Shown piece after piece: positions 26,608-26,760 of a stretch of DNA of 26,760 bases. The DNA is from Bacteroidales bacterium (lineage in GTDB: Bacteria > Bacteroidota > Bacteroidia > Bacteroidales > SM23-62), in contig JADHVS010000042.1 of NCBI GenBank assembly GCA_016783865.1, forward strand, positions 1-26,760, in the 5' to 3' direction. The notes beneath the pieces were generated by a model. The model worked only from the letters and a program-made list of their open reading frames with translations, made no database searches and was not told the DNA's origin. Position 1 is the first letter of the stretch. Each line of letters starts with the position of its first letter. The position numbers and the translations under genes are program-made.

Positions 26608-26760
26608 ATGGGCACCTTTATTATCAATGGTGGTCAATCACTTGCAGGAGATCTGTTCCCCCAGGGAGCCAAAAACGAAGCCCTGCAGATTATTTGTGCC
26701 ACCCTGCTTACACCTGAAAAAGTTACCCTCAATAATATCCCCGATATCAGTGATGTGAAC
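26608..26760 (+). CDS. murA: UDP-N-acetylglucosamine 1-carboxyvinyltransferase (MurA), 3' end outside window
   Basis: First committed step of peptidoglycan synthesis: transfers enolpyruvate from PEP to UDP-GlcNAc in the cytoplasm. The 51 visible residues read MGTFIINGGQSLAGDLFPQG, then AKNEALQIICATLLT and so on. K22 and N23 fall at exactly the E. coli catalytic positions in the GAKN motif. The PEP-binding arginine and the fosfomycin-target cysteine (about residue 115) lie beyond the window, so fosfomycin sensitivity cannot be judged. Confidence 0.95.
   Translation, partial: MGTFIINGGQSLAGDLFPQGAKNEALQIICATLLTPEKVTLNNIPDISDVN

Overview
The window comes from a member of the Bacteroidota, most likely a Bacteroidales-like lineage. 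The evidence is a gliding-motility/type IX secretion C-terminal (CHU_C) domain protein, a DUF4290 gene directly upstream of murA, a Bacteroidota-type second EF-G with a degenerate GTPase centre, a cysteine-poor L36, A-rich translation leaders mostly without Shine-Dalgarno motifs, and promoters of the form TTG-N18/19-TAnnTTTG. I cannot assign it to a genus.

Region 1 (1-974, minus) is the first 324 codons of enolase; its C-terminus lies outside the window. Region 2 (1156-19570, minus) is one str-S10-spc-alpha ribosomal supercluster of 33 genes. In transcription order they are rpsL, rpsG, fusA, rpsJ, rplC, rplD, rplW, rplB, rpsS, rplV, rpsC, rplP, rpmC, rpsQ, rplN, rplX, rplE, rpsN, rpsH, rplF, rplR, rpsE, rpmD, rplO, secY, map, infA, rpmJ, rpsM, rpsK, rpsD, rpoA and rplQ. 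Together they build both ribosomal subunits, supply the translocase EF-G and initiation factor IF-1, insert and trim nascent proteins (SecY, methionine aminopeptidase), and supply the RNA polymerase alpha subunit. A promoter at 19618-19646 and a perfect rho-independent terminator at 1085-1122 bound it. There is no tuf between fusA and rpsJ, and rpoBC is not upstream.

Region 3 (19571-22083) is a 356-bp divergent control region followed by a second, plus-strand EF-G paralogue (EF-G2). EF-G2 lacks the catalytic switch II histidine but keeps its domain IV translocation elements. Region 4 (22172-23566, minus) is an exported CHU_C-domain protein. Region 5 (23699-26760, plus) holds a PcrA/UvrD helicase with a C-terminal Tudor-like domain, a DUF4290 gene, and the first 51 codons of murA.

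The most unusual signal is between the genes. After rplQ, rpsD, map, fusA and fusA2 lie short-word arrays, heptamers in four gaps and 9/10-mers in the fifth. Each gap has a different word. Three of the arrays carry a second, inverted array and can fold into a long imperfect hairpin, and four begin at or within a few bases of a stop codon. I do not recognise them as a named repeat family.
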